In this document: positions 53,060-60,220 of the stretch, in pieces
Layout of the letters: each line of letters begins with the position of its first letter
How positions within the stretch are numbered: position 1 is the first letter of the stretch
Source of the DNA: a virus
Length of the DNA: 64,000 nt
Reading direction: 5' to 3' (one strand)
Virus record (IMG/VR): IMGVR_UViG_3300021959_007301
Span: 1-64,000 of that record
Notes under the pieces: generated by a model
Told to the model about the DNA's origin: nothing
Databases searched by the model: none
Seen by the model: the letters and a program-made list of their open reading frames with translations, nothing else
Program-made: the position numbers and the translations under genes

Positions 53060-54364
53060 ATGTTTTTATCAGAAAACTTACAAGAAAAGTGGCAGCCGAT
53101 TCTAGAACACTCTGATCTTCCTGAGATCAAAGACAACTACAAGAAAGCAGTCACAGCAGTAATCCTTGAAAACCAAGAGAAAGCTCTAAACGAAGATAGA
53201 GCATCTCTTCAAGAAGCTGCACCTTTAAATGCTACTGGTAGTTCTGCAATTTCTAACTGGGATCCAATCTTGATCTCATTAGTACGTAGAGCTATGCCAA
53301 ATCTCGTTGCTTACGACATTTGTGGTGTTCAACCAATGACAGGCCCAACAGGTCTTATCTTTGCCATGAAGGCAAGATATAATGACTATCCTTCTGCTGG
53401 AAGAGAAAGTCAATCTGAAGCTATGGGTATCAACGAAGTTAGAACTGGGAACTCCGCTACAAACGGCCCAAATAGTTCAGCTGGTGTTGATGCTGATCCA
53501 TCAAACGACCCATTCGCAGGTGGATATGATACAGATACAGTCGGTGGTATGAGTACTGCAACTGCAGAAGCATTAGGTGATTCATCATCTAACGCATTCA
53601 ACGAGATGTCATTCACAATTGAAAAAGCAACTGTGACTGCCAAATCCAGAGCATTAAAAGCAGAGTACACACTCGAACTTGCACAAGACCTTAAAGCAAT
53701 CCACGGTCTAGATGCAGAATCAGAACTTGCAAACATTCTTTCATCAGAAATCCTTGCAGAAATCAACAGAGAAGTTGTTAGAGAAGTAAACCTTCAAGCT
53801 AAAACAGGTGCCTCAGGTACTGCTTCAGCTGGTACTTTCAACTTAGACGTTGATGCAAACGGTAGATGGTCAGTAGAGAAGTTTAAAGGATTGTTATTCC
53901 AAATCGAAAGAGAATCAAACGTAATCGCTAAAGAATCAAGAAGAGGTAAAGGTAACTTTATCCTTTGTTCTTCAGACGTAGCGTCTGCTCTTTCAATGGC
54001 TGGTGTATTAGATTACGCACCTGCATTATCAACTAACTTAAACGTTGACGACACAGGCAATACTTTTGCTGGTGTATTAAACGGTAGAGTTAAAGTATAC
54101 ATCGACCCATATGCTGGTGTTGATTACTTAACAGTTGGTTACAGAGGGTCTAACCCTTATGATGCTGGTATGTTCTATTGCCCATACGTTCCATTACAAA
54201 TGGTACGTGCCGTTGGTGAGAATACATTCCAACCAAAAATTGGTTTCAAAACAAGATACGGTATGGTGTCTAATCCATTCGTGGGTTCAACTCCAACAAG
54301 CGGTCTTGCTACCAATGGGACAAACTTCTACTACAGAAAGATGGCAGTGTCCAACATTCTGTAA
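53060..54364 (+). CDS. gp23: Major capsid protein gp23
   Basis: 434 residues (T4 gp23: 521). The N-terminal helix (MFLSENLQEKWQPILEH) is a prohead propeptide; SLQE|AAPL at E52/A53 fits the gp21 cleavage rule. AISNWDPILISLVRRAMPNL, GVQPMTGPTGLIFAMKARY, LKAEYTLELAQDLKAIHGLD, and YDAGMFYCPYVPLQMVRA are conserved gp23 motifs. The Gly-rich insertion (residues 130-180) is shorter than in T4. The first third is unusually rich in GATC (see findings). A strong terminator follows. Confidence 0.95.
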   Translation: MFLSENLQEKWQPILEHSDLPEIKDNYKKAVTAVILENQEKALNEDRASLQEAAPLNATGSSAISNWDPILISLVRRAMPNLVAYDICGVQPMTGPTGLIFAMKARYNDYPSAGRESQSEAMGINEVRTGNSATNGPNSSAGVDADPSNDPFAGGYDTDTVGGMSTATAEALGDSSSNAFNEMSFTIEKATVTAKSRALKAEYTLELAQDLKAIHGLDAESELANILSSEILAEINREVVREVNLQAKTGASGTASAGTFNLDVDANGRWSVEKFKGLLFQIERESNVIAKESRRGKGNFILCSSDVASALSMAGVLDYAPALSTNLNVDDTGNTFAGVLNGRVKVYIDPYAGVDYLTVGYRGSNPYDAGMFYCPYVPLQMVRAVGENTFQPKIGFKTRYGMVSNPFVGSTPTSGLATNGTNFYYRKMAVSNIL

Positions 54365-54376
54365 GACGAAAGTCTC

Positions 54377-54424
54377 GTTCCTTAATCGGAACACTAAAAA
54401 GGTCTCTCACGAGACCTTTTTTTT
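54377..54424 (+). terminator. Terminator after gp23
   Basis: A strong hairpin GGTCTC (54401-54406) with GAGACC (54411-54416), loop TCAC, is flanked by AAAAA and a run of eight T: a classic, possibly bidirectional terminator. A smaller hairpin GTTCC/GGAAC (54377-54392) precedes it. Confidence 0.9.
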
Positions 54425-54426
54425 GA

Positions 54427-54434
54427 CCTAAATA
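54427..54434 (+). promoter_or_regulatory. Late promoter variant, CCTAAATA (54485 gene)
   Basis: Variant octamer two bases after the T run of the gp23 terminator. The leader before the ATG at 54485 has ACAGGAGA. Confidence 0.55.
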
Positions 54435-54484
54435 AAAGTGTATCCAAGTGGATACAATTACACATACACACACAGGAGAAAAAT

Positions 54485-54700
54485 ATGAGTAATACTAAAT
54501 CAGGGTACGAAATCCGTGCCGACCTATTATCTCTCGCAGAGGGAATCATCATCAACAACATCGAAAATGAAAGACAGACCATTCATTCGTGGAATGATAA
54601 TCATGCTGAATCTAAAAAGGAATTGCCTTTAAGGACTTATTCAGTGCAAGATGTTATTGACAATGCAAAACAATTAAACGATTTTGTAAACGAGAAATAA
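54485..54700 (+). CDS. Small conserved phage protein downstream of gp23
   Basis: 71 residues, good ribosome site ACAGGAGA. SGYEIRADLLSLAEGIIINN is followed by a polar stretch and a helix ending DNAKQLNDFVNEK. Comparable short proteins occur after gp23 in other marine T4-like phages. No function is known. Confidence 0.78.
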   Translation: MSNTKSGYEIRADLLSLAEGIIINNIENERQTIHSWNDNHAESKKELPLRTYSVQDVIDNAKQLNDFVNEK

Positions 54701-54708
54701 CATAAATA
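54701..54708 (+). promoter_or_regulatory. T4-type late promoter, CATAAATA (54753 gene)
   Basis: Octamer right after the 54485 gene. The same GTATT-ATG sequence as at leaderless promoters follows, but the ATG at 54714 opens only ATG GGG TAG. Confidence 0.75.
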
Positions 54709-54714
54709 GTATTA

Positions 54715-54739
54715 TGGGGTAGATTTACTACCCCATTTT
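54715..54739 (+). terminator. Hairpin with T run in the 5' leader of 54753
   Basis: TGGGGTAG (54715-54722) pairs with CTACCCCA (54728-54735), loop ATTTA, followed by TTTT. It is terminator-like, but lies immediately after a promoter start site, so it may act as a 5' stabiliser or attenuator. Confidence 0.6.
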
Positions 54740-54752
54740 CAGAGGAATAATT

Positions 54753-54977
54753 ATGTCAGAATATGCAAAAAATGTGAAAGTGTTAGAAGGCCCATGGGAG
54801 AGAGAAGCATTCCCTGATGGTGTCGAAACAACCAATGTATTGAGTAGAACTATTACTACAACATACATTCAAGATGGGTATCTTTGTGAAAAGATTGTTA
54901 CTAGAGAATATCGTGGTGACGACTATCAAGATACAACATCGACAAAAAGGATTATAAAACTTGGCAACAATCAATAA
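54753..54977 (+). CDS. Small conserved phage protein
   Basis: 74 residues with ribosome site AGAGGA. It begins SEYAKNVKVLEGPWEREAF and has a beta-rich middle (SRTITTTYIQDGYLCEKIVT). The type is common near gp23 in marine T4-like phages; function unknown. It overlaps the next gene by 17 nt. Confidence 0.75.
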   Translation: MSEYAKNVKVLEGPWEREAFPDGVETTNVLSRTITTTYIQDGYLCEKIVTREYRGDDYQDTTSTKRIIKLGNNQ

Positions 54978-55497
54978 GTCTATACTCAACAAGAACAATT
55001 TTAGATTGTTAGTAGACAAAGTACCCACAGTGGAGTACTATGTAAAGTCTGTTAACATTCCAGGCATGTCATTCTCAGAAACTACATCTGCTGCAGGTGT
55101 GGGTTTGGATGCATATTTTCCTGGCGACAAAGTGTCATTCGATACACTTGATGTCACGTTCTTGGTAGACGAAGACTTAGAAAACTTTAAAGAAATCTAC
55201 GATTGGATGGATGCAATTGTTCCTATTGCAAATCCTGAAGCATACTCTGCATACGTAGATTCCATCAAAACTGGTTCAGGTACTTACAGTTCAGTAGAAA
55301 ATGACCTAAACCAATACAGTGACATTACACTAGTAATGAACACTAACAAAAACGTTCCCAATAGATTCTTCAGATTCCATGACTGTTTCCCTATCTCATT
55401 AGGTGCATTAGAATTGGAATCAGGTGCAGAAGCAGAAGCAGTATCGACCACAGTGTCATTCAGATTCACATATTACGAGATAGAATCCACTTCCTAA
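54961..55497 (+). CDS. Tail-tube-fold protein (gp19/gp54-like; occupies the gp3 position)
   Basis: 178 residues with a TTG start at 54961, giving MATINKSILNKNNFRLLVDK; no in-frame ATG lies before the conserved region. VKSVNIPGMSFSETT, then DTLDVTFLVDEDLENFKEIY and FHDCFPISLGALEL are the pattern of tail-tube-family proteins (gp19, gp48, gp54). Marine T4-like phages usually have the tail completion protein gp3 annotated here, so it may be gp3 or a tube-initiator gp54 equivalent. It overlaps the previous gene. Confidence 0.72.
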   Translation: MATINKSILNKNNFRLLVDKVPTVEYYVKSVNIPGMSFSETTSAAGVGLDAYFPGDKVSFDTLDVTFLVDEDLENFKEIYDWMDAIVPIANPEAYSAYVDSIKTGSGTYSSVENDLNQYSDITLVMNTNKNVPNRFFRFHDCFPISLGALELESGAEAEAVSTTVSFRFTYYEIESTS

Positions 55498-55502
55498 AAC
55501 AC

Positions 55503-55510
55503 CATAAATA
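55503..55510 (+). promoter_or_regulatory. T4-type late promoter, CATAAATA (uvsY)
   Basis: Octamer after the 54961 gene. An overlapping TATAAT-like sequence at 55514-55519 could serve a middle or early promoter. Confidence 0.65.
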
Positions 55511-55516
55511 TGGTAT

Positions 55517-55538
55517 AATAGTAGAAAATACTACTATT
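55517..55538 (+). other. AT-rich hairpin in the uvsY leader
   Basis: AATAGTAG (55517-55524) pairs perfectly with CTACTATT (55531-55538), loop AAAATA, followed by GGATTTTTAT. It could terminate upstream transcripts weakly or shape the uvsY leader. Confidence 0.5.
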
Positions 55539-55551
55539 GGATTTTTATATT

Positions 55552-55995
55552 ATGAATTTAGATGAAATTAAAGAGATGTGGAAAGTCGATTGTGAAATCG
55601 ATGATATTGAATTAGATAAGTCCTCACTAGAAGTCCCAAGACTTCATGCAAAATACTCAGACTTACTATCCAGTAAGCTCATACTCTTAAAACAATATCA
55701 GATGAAATACGATACACTACTTAAAGATAAGTGGTTATGGTATAACGGAAAGATGGATGAGAATCGTATCAAAGAACTGGGATGGAATCCTGACCCATTT
55801 GATGGACTCAAAGTCATGAAGAATGACATGAACATTTTTTACAATTCTGATGAAGATTTACAAAAACTAAACGTCAAACTTGAATACCTTAAAATTACCA
55901 TTGAGTTTCTAAAAGAGTGTATGCAAAACATCACATGGAGACATCAAACTATTAAGAATACAATTGATTGGCGTAAATTTATGAGTGGTGCATAA
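55552..55995 (+). CDS. uvsY: Recombination mediator UvsY
   Basis: 147 residues from the ATG at 55552 (T4 UvsY: 137); an upstream TTG in frame at 55537 lies in a hairpin and is rejected. The start MNLDEIKEMWKVDCEIDDIE and LEVPRLHAKYSDL are typical. ITWRHQTIKNTIDWRKFMSG ends the protein. UvsY loads the UvsX recombinase on gp32-coated single strands. It overlaps the next gene by one base. Confidence 0.92.
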   Translation: MNLDEIKEMWKVDCEIDDIELDKSSLEVPRLHAKYSDLLSSKLILLKQYQMKYDTLLKDKWLWYNGKMDENRIKELGWNPDPFDGLKVMKNDMNIFYNSDEDLQKLNVKLEYLKITIEFLKECMQNITWRHQTIKNTIDWRKFMSGA

Positions 55996-56675
55996 TGATA
56001 TTAAATAACTACTGTACATTTATAACAGAATTCTTCACAGATGAAGAAGTTGCTCTAATTCACAAATCTGCAGATAAGATACCTGTAGATTACGGTAGAG
56101 TTGGTTTTGCAGAAAGTGACCCTGATGGTCTTGAAGAAGATTTCAATGTTAAAAATGAAATACGTCAATCTGAAATCAAATGGTTTGGTAAAAATGGACA
56201 TGAAATGCCTGAATCTATAGTAAACAAAATTCATGAAGGTGTTGGAGTGATGGTACAAGATGCAGGGTGGAGTAATTGGGAATATGATTACTTAGAACCC
56301 CTTCAATACACAATCTATAAACACAGACCTGATGCACCTACAGGAGACTTTTACACATGGCACACAGATGCAGGGCCTGAAGTGTATAGAGAAGGTGGAA
56401 TGAGAAAGTTGAGTTTTAGTATTCAGTTATCTCATCCTGATGATTATGAGGGTGGTCATTTTGAATATATTGATTCAAAACGTGCTTTTGATACATTGAA
56501 ATTAAATCAACAAACAATTGATGTTGATAACATCATTCAACCTTTGCCATTCTCTGCAAAGGAAAAGGGTAGCATGATTGTATTCCCCTCATTCGTACAT
56601 CACCAAGTCAAACCTGTTACAAGTGGTACACGAATCTCATTAGTAGGATGGTTAGTAGGTAAACCATACGTTTAA
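55995..56675 (+). CDS. 2-oxoglutarate/Fe(II)-dependent oxygenase 3 (prolyl-hydroxylase-like)
   Basis: 226 residues. WHTDAG (122-127) supplies H123 and D125, the distal His is H202 or H203 in FPSFVHHQVKPV, and R213 in TRISLVGW binds 2-oxoglutarate. LSFSIQLSHPDDYEGGHFEY (139-158) is the usual PKHD-type hydroxylase strand region. Such an enzyme between uvsY and uvsW is common in marine T4-like phages. Substrate unknown. Confidence 0.87.
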   Translation: MILNNYCTFITEFFTDEEVALIHKSADKIPVDYGRVGFAESDPDGLEEDFNVKNEIRQSEIKWFGKNGHEMPESIVNKIHEGVGVMVQDAGWSNWEYDYLEPLQYTIYKHRPDAPTGDFYTWHTDAGPEVYREGGMRKLSFSIQLSHPDDYEGGHFEYIDSKRAFDTLKLNQQTIDVDNIIQPLPFSAKEKGSMIVFPSFVHHQVKPVTSGTRISLVGWLVGKPYV

Positions 56676-56676
56676 T

Positions 56677-58137
56677 ATGGAAAGAGTAACGGTTCGTAAA
56701 GTCGATGATGTCTTTATGCAAGTTAATTGTGATGACTCTCTTGCACGTGACCTTTACGACTTCTTTTCTTTTACAGTGCCAGGCGCAAAGTTTATGCCGT
56801 CCTATAAAAATAAATTTTGGGATGGTAAGGTACGACTCTTCTCTCTAAAAACTAAAAAGATTTATATCGGACTACTACCATACGTTGATGAGTTCTGCAG
56901 AGAACGTGGATTTGAGTTTGGTGGTATTGAAGATGTCATAGGTGAAAAGACACTCCTTACAGATGAGGATGTTGATTTCTTTATTAACGGTGATGACCTA
57001 ATTCCAGGCTTGGGTCTTCCATTTGAACCACGTGATTATCAAATAGATGCATTTAAAACTGCAGTGCAATATGGTAGACAACTTCTACTATCACCAACTG
57101 CAAGTGGTAAATCACTTATTATATACATGTTGTGTAGGTGGTTTGAGGGAGAAATGTCTTTACCTAACTGTAAGACCGTTATAATCGTTCCTACGACATC
57201 TCTAGTGGAACAGATGAGTAAAGACTTTGAGGAGTATGGATACAAAGAAAAAATTTGTAAGATATACCATGGACAAGAAGTGTTTGATGCACCTATTACC
57301 ATTACCACATGGCAGAGTTTCGCTAAAGCACCTAAAGAAACATTACAGTCATTCGATGTAGTCATCGGAGACGAAGCACACTTATTCAAAGCACAAACAC
57401 TTAAGAGTATACTAGAGAAGATGTCTTCCACTGGTTTCCGTATAGGTACTACAGGTACACTTGATGGAACTGAAGTTCATAGACTACAACTTGAAGGATT
57501 ATTTGGGCCTGTCAAAAAAGTTATATCAACTGCAAAACTAATTGAAGACGGAACGATTGCAAATCTTTCTATCGATTGTGTCATACTTCGTCATACTAAA
57601 CAGAAAAAAATGTCGTATCAAGATGAGATGGATTACTTAGTATCTCATGAAAAACGTAATGAATTCATCTGTAATCTAGTGTACAGTTTAAAAGGCAATA
57701 CACTTGTACTTTTTCAATATGTCGAAAAACATGGAGTTCTTCTACACGATAAAATGTCATGTCGATTGGGTGAACAATTACACTATGTCTATGGTGGAAC
57801 CGATACCAAGGATAGGGAGAACGTAAGGGAAATCGTTGAGAAAGCAAATGACAACGTCATACTGGCGTCATACGGTACCTTTTCAACTGGTGTTAACATT
57901 AAGAAGATTGATAATGTAGTCTTTGCATCTCCTTCCAAATCACGAATAAGAAACCTACAGTCTATTGGTAGGGGTTTACGTAAGACTGAAGGGAAGGATA
58001 AAATGAGATTATTTGATATTGCCGATGATCTACAATGTGAGAACTTTACGTTGAGTCACCTCAAAGAAAGAATAAATATATACAATGAGGAACAATTTCC
58101 ATATGAGATTCAACAGTTCGAACTGAAAGATGACTAG
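56677..58137 (+). CDS. uvsW: Recombination/replication helicase UvsW
   Basis: 486 residues (T4 UvsW: 503). SF2 motifs: Walker A SPTASGKS (139-146), DEAH (232-235), TGT (about 255), and the C-terminal QSIGRGLRK (motif VI). The N-terminal 100 residues (PSYKNKFWDGKVRLFSLKTK) are the UvsW-specific double-stranded binding domain. UvsW unwinds R-loops and branched DNA, switching replication from origin to recombination mode. It overlaps the next gene by 8 nt. Confidence 0.93.
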   Translation: MERVTVRKVDDVFMQVNCDDSLARDLYDFFSFTVPGAKFMPSYKNKFWDGKVRLFSLKTKKIYIGLLPYVDEFCRERGFEFGGIEDVIGEKTLLTDEDVDFFINGDDLIPGLGLPFEPRDYQIDAFKTAVQYGRQLLLSPTASGKSLIIYMLCRWFEGEMSLPNCKTVIIVPTTSLVEQMSKDFEEYGYKEKICKIYHGQEVFDAPITITTWQSFAKAPKETLQSFDVVIGDEAHLFKAQTLKSILEKMSSTGFRIGTTGTLDGTEVHRLQLEGLFGPVKKVISTAKLIEDGTIANLSIDCVILRHTKQKKMSYQDEMDYLVSHEKRNEFICNLVYSLKGNTLVLFQYVEKHGVLLHDKMSCRLGEQLHYVYGGTDTKDRENVREIVEKANDNVILASYGTFSTGVNIKKIDNVVFASPSKSRIRNLQSIGRGLRKTEGKDKMRLFDIADDLQCENFTLSHLKERINIYNEEQFPYEIQQFELKDD

Positions 58138-58669
58138 CCCAAGAGATTTAAGTCTAATCCCAACAAAGTATGAAATACTTCGTCTTGATACAGGTCAAGA
58201 AGTGATAGGTATGACTCGACAAAATGGTAACATTGTTGAAGTAACTCTACCTATGATTTGTCATTTATCAGTAACAATGAGAGGTAAAACTCTTGCAACA
58301 TTCTATCCATACTCACCTCTAACCTCAGATACAGTTGTAAAAATTCCTGAAGAAATGATTCTTCATAGAAACAAAGTTAATCCTCAAGTTGTGCCGTTGT
58401 ATGACAATGCATCCACCAGTTGGTTAACTATGTTAGAAAACAAAAGTATACCACTTGCAAATAAGTTATCAAAAGATGATAACGTAGATGTACGAAACAA
58501 TGTAGACGAACTTTTAAGACAACTCTATGAAGATAAACATATGGCAACAGAAGAGGAGTTTTTAGAAATGATGGAACAGGAATTTCTCAATAGTGAAAAA
58601 GACTCTGAAGACCCATATAAGAAATTTAAAAGATTGACTCCACCAAAAGACAAGAAAAAAATTCACTAA
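58130..58669 (+). CDS. Conserved phage protein, Sm-like N-terminal fold (uncertain)
   Basis: 179 residues. KYEILRLDTGQEVIGMTRQN (12-31) followed by TLPMICHLSV and VVKIPEEMILHRNKV looks like a small Sm-like barrel. The C-terminal half is helical and acidic and ends in a basic tail. Directly downstream of UvsW in many marine T4-like phages; function unknown, possibly RNA or nucleic acid related by fold only. Confidence 0.7.
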   Translation: MTSPRDLSLIPTKYEILRLDTGQEVIGMTRQNGNIVEVTLPMICHLSVTMRGKTLATFYPYSPLTSDTVVKIPEEMILHRNKVNPQVVPLYDNASTSWLTMLENKSIPLANKLSKDDNVDVRNNVDELLRQLYEDKHMATEEEFLEMMEQEFLNSEKDSEDPYKKFKRLTPPKDKKKIH

Positions 58670-58694
58670 ACTATTTTGTTAGAACTGAAAGTTT

Positions 58695-58702
58695 TATAAA
58701 TA
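58695..58702 (+). promoter_or_regulatory. T4-type late promoter, TATAAATA (small membrane genes)
   Basis: Perfect octamer after the 58130 gene. The transcript starts near the hairpin GTATAAC (58710-58716) / GTTATAC (58722-58728), loop TTGGT, and runs into the genes at 58758, 58882 and 59009. Confidence 0.8.
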
Positions 58703-58709
58703 TCCACGT

Positions 58710-58728
58710 GTATAACTTGGTGTTATAC
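58710..58728 (+). other. Hairpin at the 5' end of the small-membrane-gene transcript
   Basis: A perfect 7-bp stem with 5-nt loop begins about 2 nt after the predicted start site, a place where stems often protect phage mRNA 5' ends. No T run. Confidence 0.5.
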
Positions 58729-58757
58729 CATATTATTAATGGAGTTTATAAAAGAAA

Positions 58758-58880
58758 GTGACCGAGTTAGTCAAAAAATTAAAAAAAGTAGATGGTCAAA
58801 CAATTGTGGAGGGAATGGAAATAGGTATTCTCGTATCTGTATTTTTTATCTGTACAATGGCAATTGCACCTATCGTATAA
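58758..58880 (+). CDS. Tiny membrane protein 1
   Basis: 40 residues from a GTG start at 58758 (GGAG lies 14 nt upstream, so initiation is uncertain). The N-terminal 15 residues are Lys-rich (TELVKKLKKVDGQT), then a hydrophobic helix (IGILVSVFFICTMAIAPIV) ends the protein. Small single-pass proteins of this kind occur next to UvsW in marine T4-like phages. No function can be assigned. Confidence 0.55.
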   Translation: MTELVKKLKKVDGQTIVEGMEIGILVSVFFICTMAIAPIV

Positions 58881-58881
58881 C

Positions 58882-59037
58882 ATGGAAGAAATAGCAATAT
58901 CAGTTTTATCGATAATCGTTAGTTATTTTTATTTGAAGTATGCGCCTATGAATGATATCAGAGGTGCAATTTATTATGCAGAACACATTGCAAATCAGAA
59001 ACACAAAAATGAATCAGTTGGAAATACCACTAAATAA
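58882..59037 (+). CDS. Tiny membrane protein 2
   Basis: 51 residues, one base after the previous stop. EIAISVLSIIVSYFYLKYAP is one membrane helix. The C-terminal half is polar with two His and ends GNTTK. It overlaps the next gene by 29 nt. Confidence 0.6.
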   Translation: MEEIAISVLSIIVSYFYLKYAPMNDIRGAIYYAEHIANQKHKNESVGNTTK

Positions 59038-59206
59038 ACCAAAGGATGCAACTCCTGAAGAGGTTGTAGAATGGAGGGAAACGGATTTCTTTTCAAAAGG
59101 TGATTTCGATGTCATGAAACTGTTTGTCGTCATTCCTGCTGTTGTTCAGGTTGTCATGTTTAGTTTCATGTTAGGTGTATTTTATATAAACAATCTCTTT
59201 ATATAA
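59009..59206 (+). CDS. Tiny membrane protein 3
   Basis: 65 residues from the ATG at 59009, chosen over 58952 because the latter lies deep in the preceding gene. PLNKPKDATPEEVVEWRETD is a cytosolic start, and a hydrophobic helix (KLFVVIPAVVQVVMFSFMLG) follows with a short tail. Function unknown; the three genes probably act together or are co-inherited. Confidence 0.6.
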   Translation: MNQLEIPLNKPKDATPEEVVEWRETDFFSKGDFDVMKLFVVIPAVVQVVMFSFMLGVFYINNLFI

Positions 59207-59279
59207 TATATTCCCTGTGGGACATAATCATTTTATCATAGATTTCTGAAAACACAAGGGGTTTTTTAAAAAAACTTCA

Positions 59280-59287
59280 TATAAATA
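59280..59287 (+). promoter_or_regulatory. T4-type late promoter, TATAAATA (IscA-like gene)
   Basis: Perfect octamer 7 nt before the ATG at 59295; the message would have at most 2 nt of leader. Confidence 0.75.
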
Positions 59288-59294
59288 CTAGATA

Positions 59295-59618
59295 ATGGTA
59301 GAACTCAGCAACGAAGCAATTACTCAAATTTTGTCGTTACAAGAAAAGGATGCATTTAATTACATCAGAGTTGGTGTTACTGGTGGTGGTTGTGCTGGTT
59401 TTGAATACATCTTTGATAGCAGTTTAGATGCTAACTTAGATGATACAGTAATTGATTATGGAAAATTCTCTATCCTAATTGATAATCATAGTGTACAATA
59501 TATAGAAGGGATGACACTAGATTATGTCAAAGAAGGACTGAACTCTTTCTTCAAATTCATAAACCCTAAAGAGGCAGCATCATGTGGATGTGGGGTTTCA
59601 GTAAACTTTAATATTTGA
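59295..59618 (+). CDS. A-type Fe-S carrier (IscA/HesB-like)
   Basis: 107 residues, the usual IscA length. The three cluster-binding cysteines are C33 in GGGCAGFEY and C97/C99 in SCGCG. The segment IRVGVTGGGCAG (24-35) is highly conserved in the family. These proteins deliver Fe-S clusters to target enzymes. Marine T4-like phages sometimes carry one as an auxiliary gene, possibly to supply phage or host Fe-S enzymes. It has a late promoter and precedes gp55. Confidence 0.9.
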   Translation: MVELSNEAITQILSLQEKDAFNYIRVGVTGGGCAGFEYIFDSSLDANLDDTVIDYGKFSILIDNHSVQYIEGMTLDYVKEGLNSFFKFINPKEAASCGCGVSVNFNI

Positions 59619-59621
59619 AAA

Positions 59622-59644
59622 AACCCCTTGTAGAATGGGGGGTT
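59622..59644 (+). other. Hairpin before gp55
   Basis: AACCCC (59622-59627) pairs with GGGGTT (59639-59644) around an 11-nt loop, directly after the IscA-like gene stop and 18 nt before the gp55 ATG. It may hold the upstream transcript end. Confidence 0.45.
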
Positions 59645-59662
59645 ATGGTGTATAGTATACGT

Positions 59663-60220
59663 ATGACTACGAAAAAACAATCTGAACACTACGTTAATAA
59701 CAAAGAGTTCACACAAGCAGTCTCCGATTATAACGAATCCGTTAGACTCGCAGAATCAAAGGGGAAAACCCCACCAAAGATGACAGAGTACATAGGGGAG
59801 TGCATTTATAAGATTGCTACTCGTTTATCTACACGTCCAAACTTTATCAACTATACGTACAGAGACGAAATGATTTGTGATGCAATCGAAAATTGCATTC
59901 AGTATATTCGTAATTTCAATGCAGAAAAATCTAACAATGCATTCGCATATATCACACAGATTTGTTACTATGCATTCCTAAGGCGTATTCAAAAGGAAAA
60001 GAAACAAGTTTTCATCAAACAACAAGCTATCGATGCAACAAACATTACTATGGATGCATACGATACAATTGATGGTGTTCACAACCCTGAATTCACTAAT
60101 ACAAACATTGAGTGGATGCAAGAGAACATGAACAGGGTTGCATACGAACCAAGAAAATCAAAGAGAACGAAAACAACAACTACAACCAAAAAATCATCAT
60201 TAGATAAATTTACTGAATGA
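59663..60220 (+). CDS. gp55: Late-promoter sigma factor gp55
   Basis: 185 residues from ATG 59663, identical in length to T4 gp55; an upstream in-frame ATG at 59615 overlaps the IscA-like gene and is rejected. PKMTEYIGECIYKIATRLST (about 37-56), FINYTYRDEMICDAIENCIQ (60-79) and AFAYITQICYYAFLRRIQKE follow the sigma region-2-like pattern. gp55 directs RNA polymerase to TATAAATA promoters. Its presence fits the many such promoters in this window. The Lys-rich tail (TTTTKKSSLDKFTE) resembles the clamp-binding end. Confidence 0.92.
   Translation: MTTKKQSEHYVNNKEFTQAVSDYNESVRLAESKGKTPPKMTEYIGECIYKIATRLSTRPNFINYTYRDEMICDAIENCIQYIRNFNAEKSNNAFAYITQICYYAFLRRIQKEKKQVFIKQQAIDATNITMDAYDTIDGVHNPEFTNTNIEWMQENMNRVAYEPRKSKRTKTTTTTKKSSLDKFTE

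Noticed and set aside
54714-54722. ATG GGG TAG as a gene
   Set aside because: Only two codons before the stop; kept as a possible regulatory element, not as a CDS.
55537-55551. TTG start for uvsY at 55537
   Set aside because: It lies in the arm of a hairpin and adds five residues absent from the UvsY pattern; ATG 55552 is preferred.
59615-59662. ATG 59615 as the gp55 start
   Set aside because: It overlaps the IscA-like gene and adds 16 residues; ATG 59663 gives exactly the T4 gp55 length.
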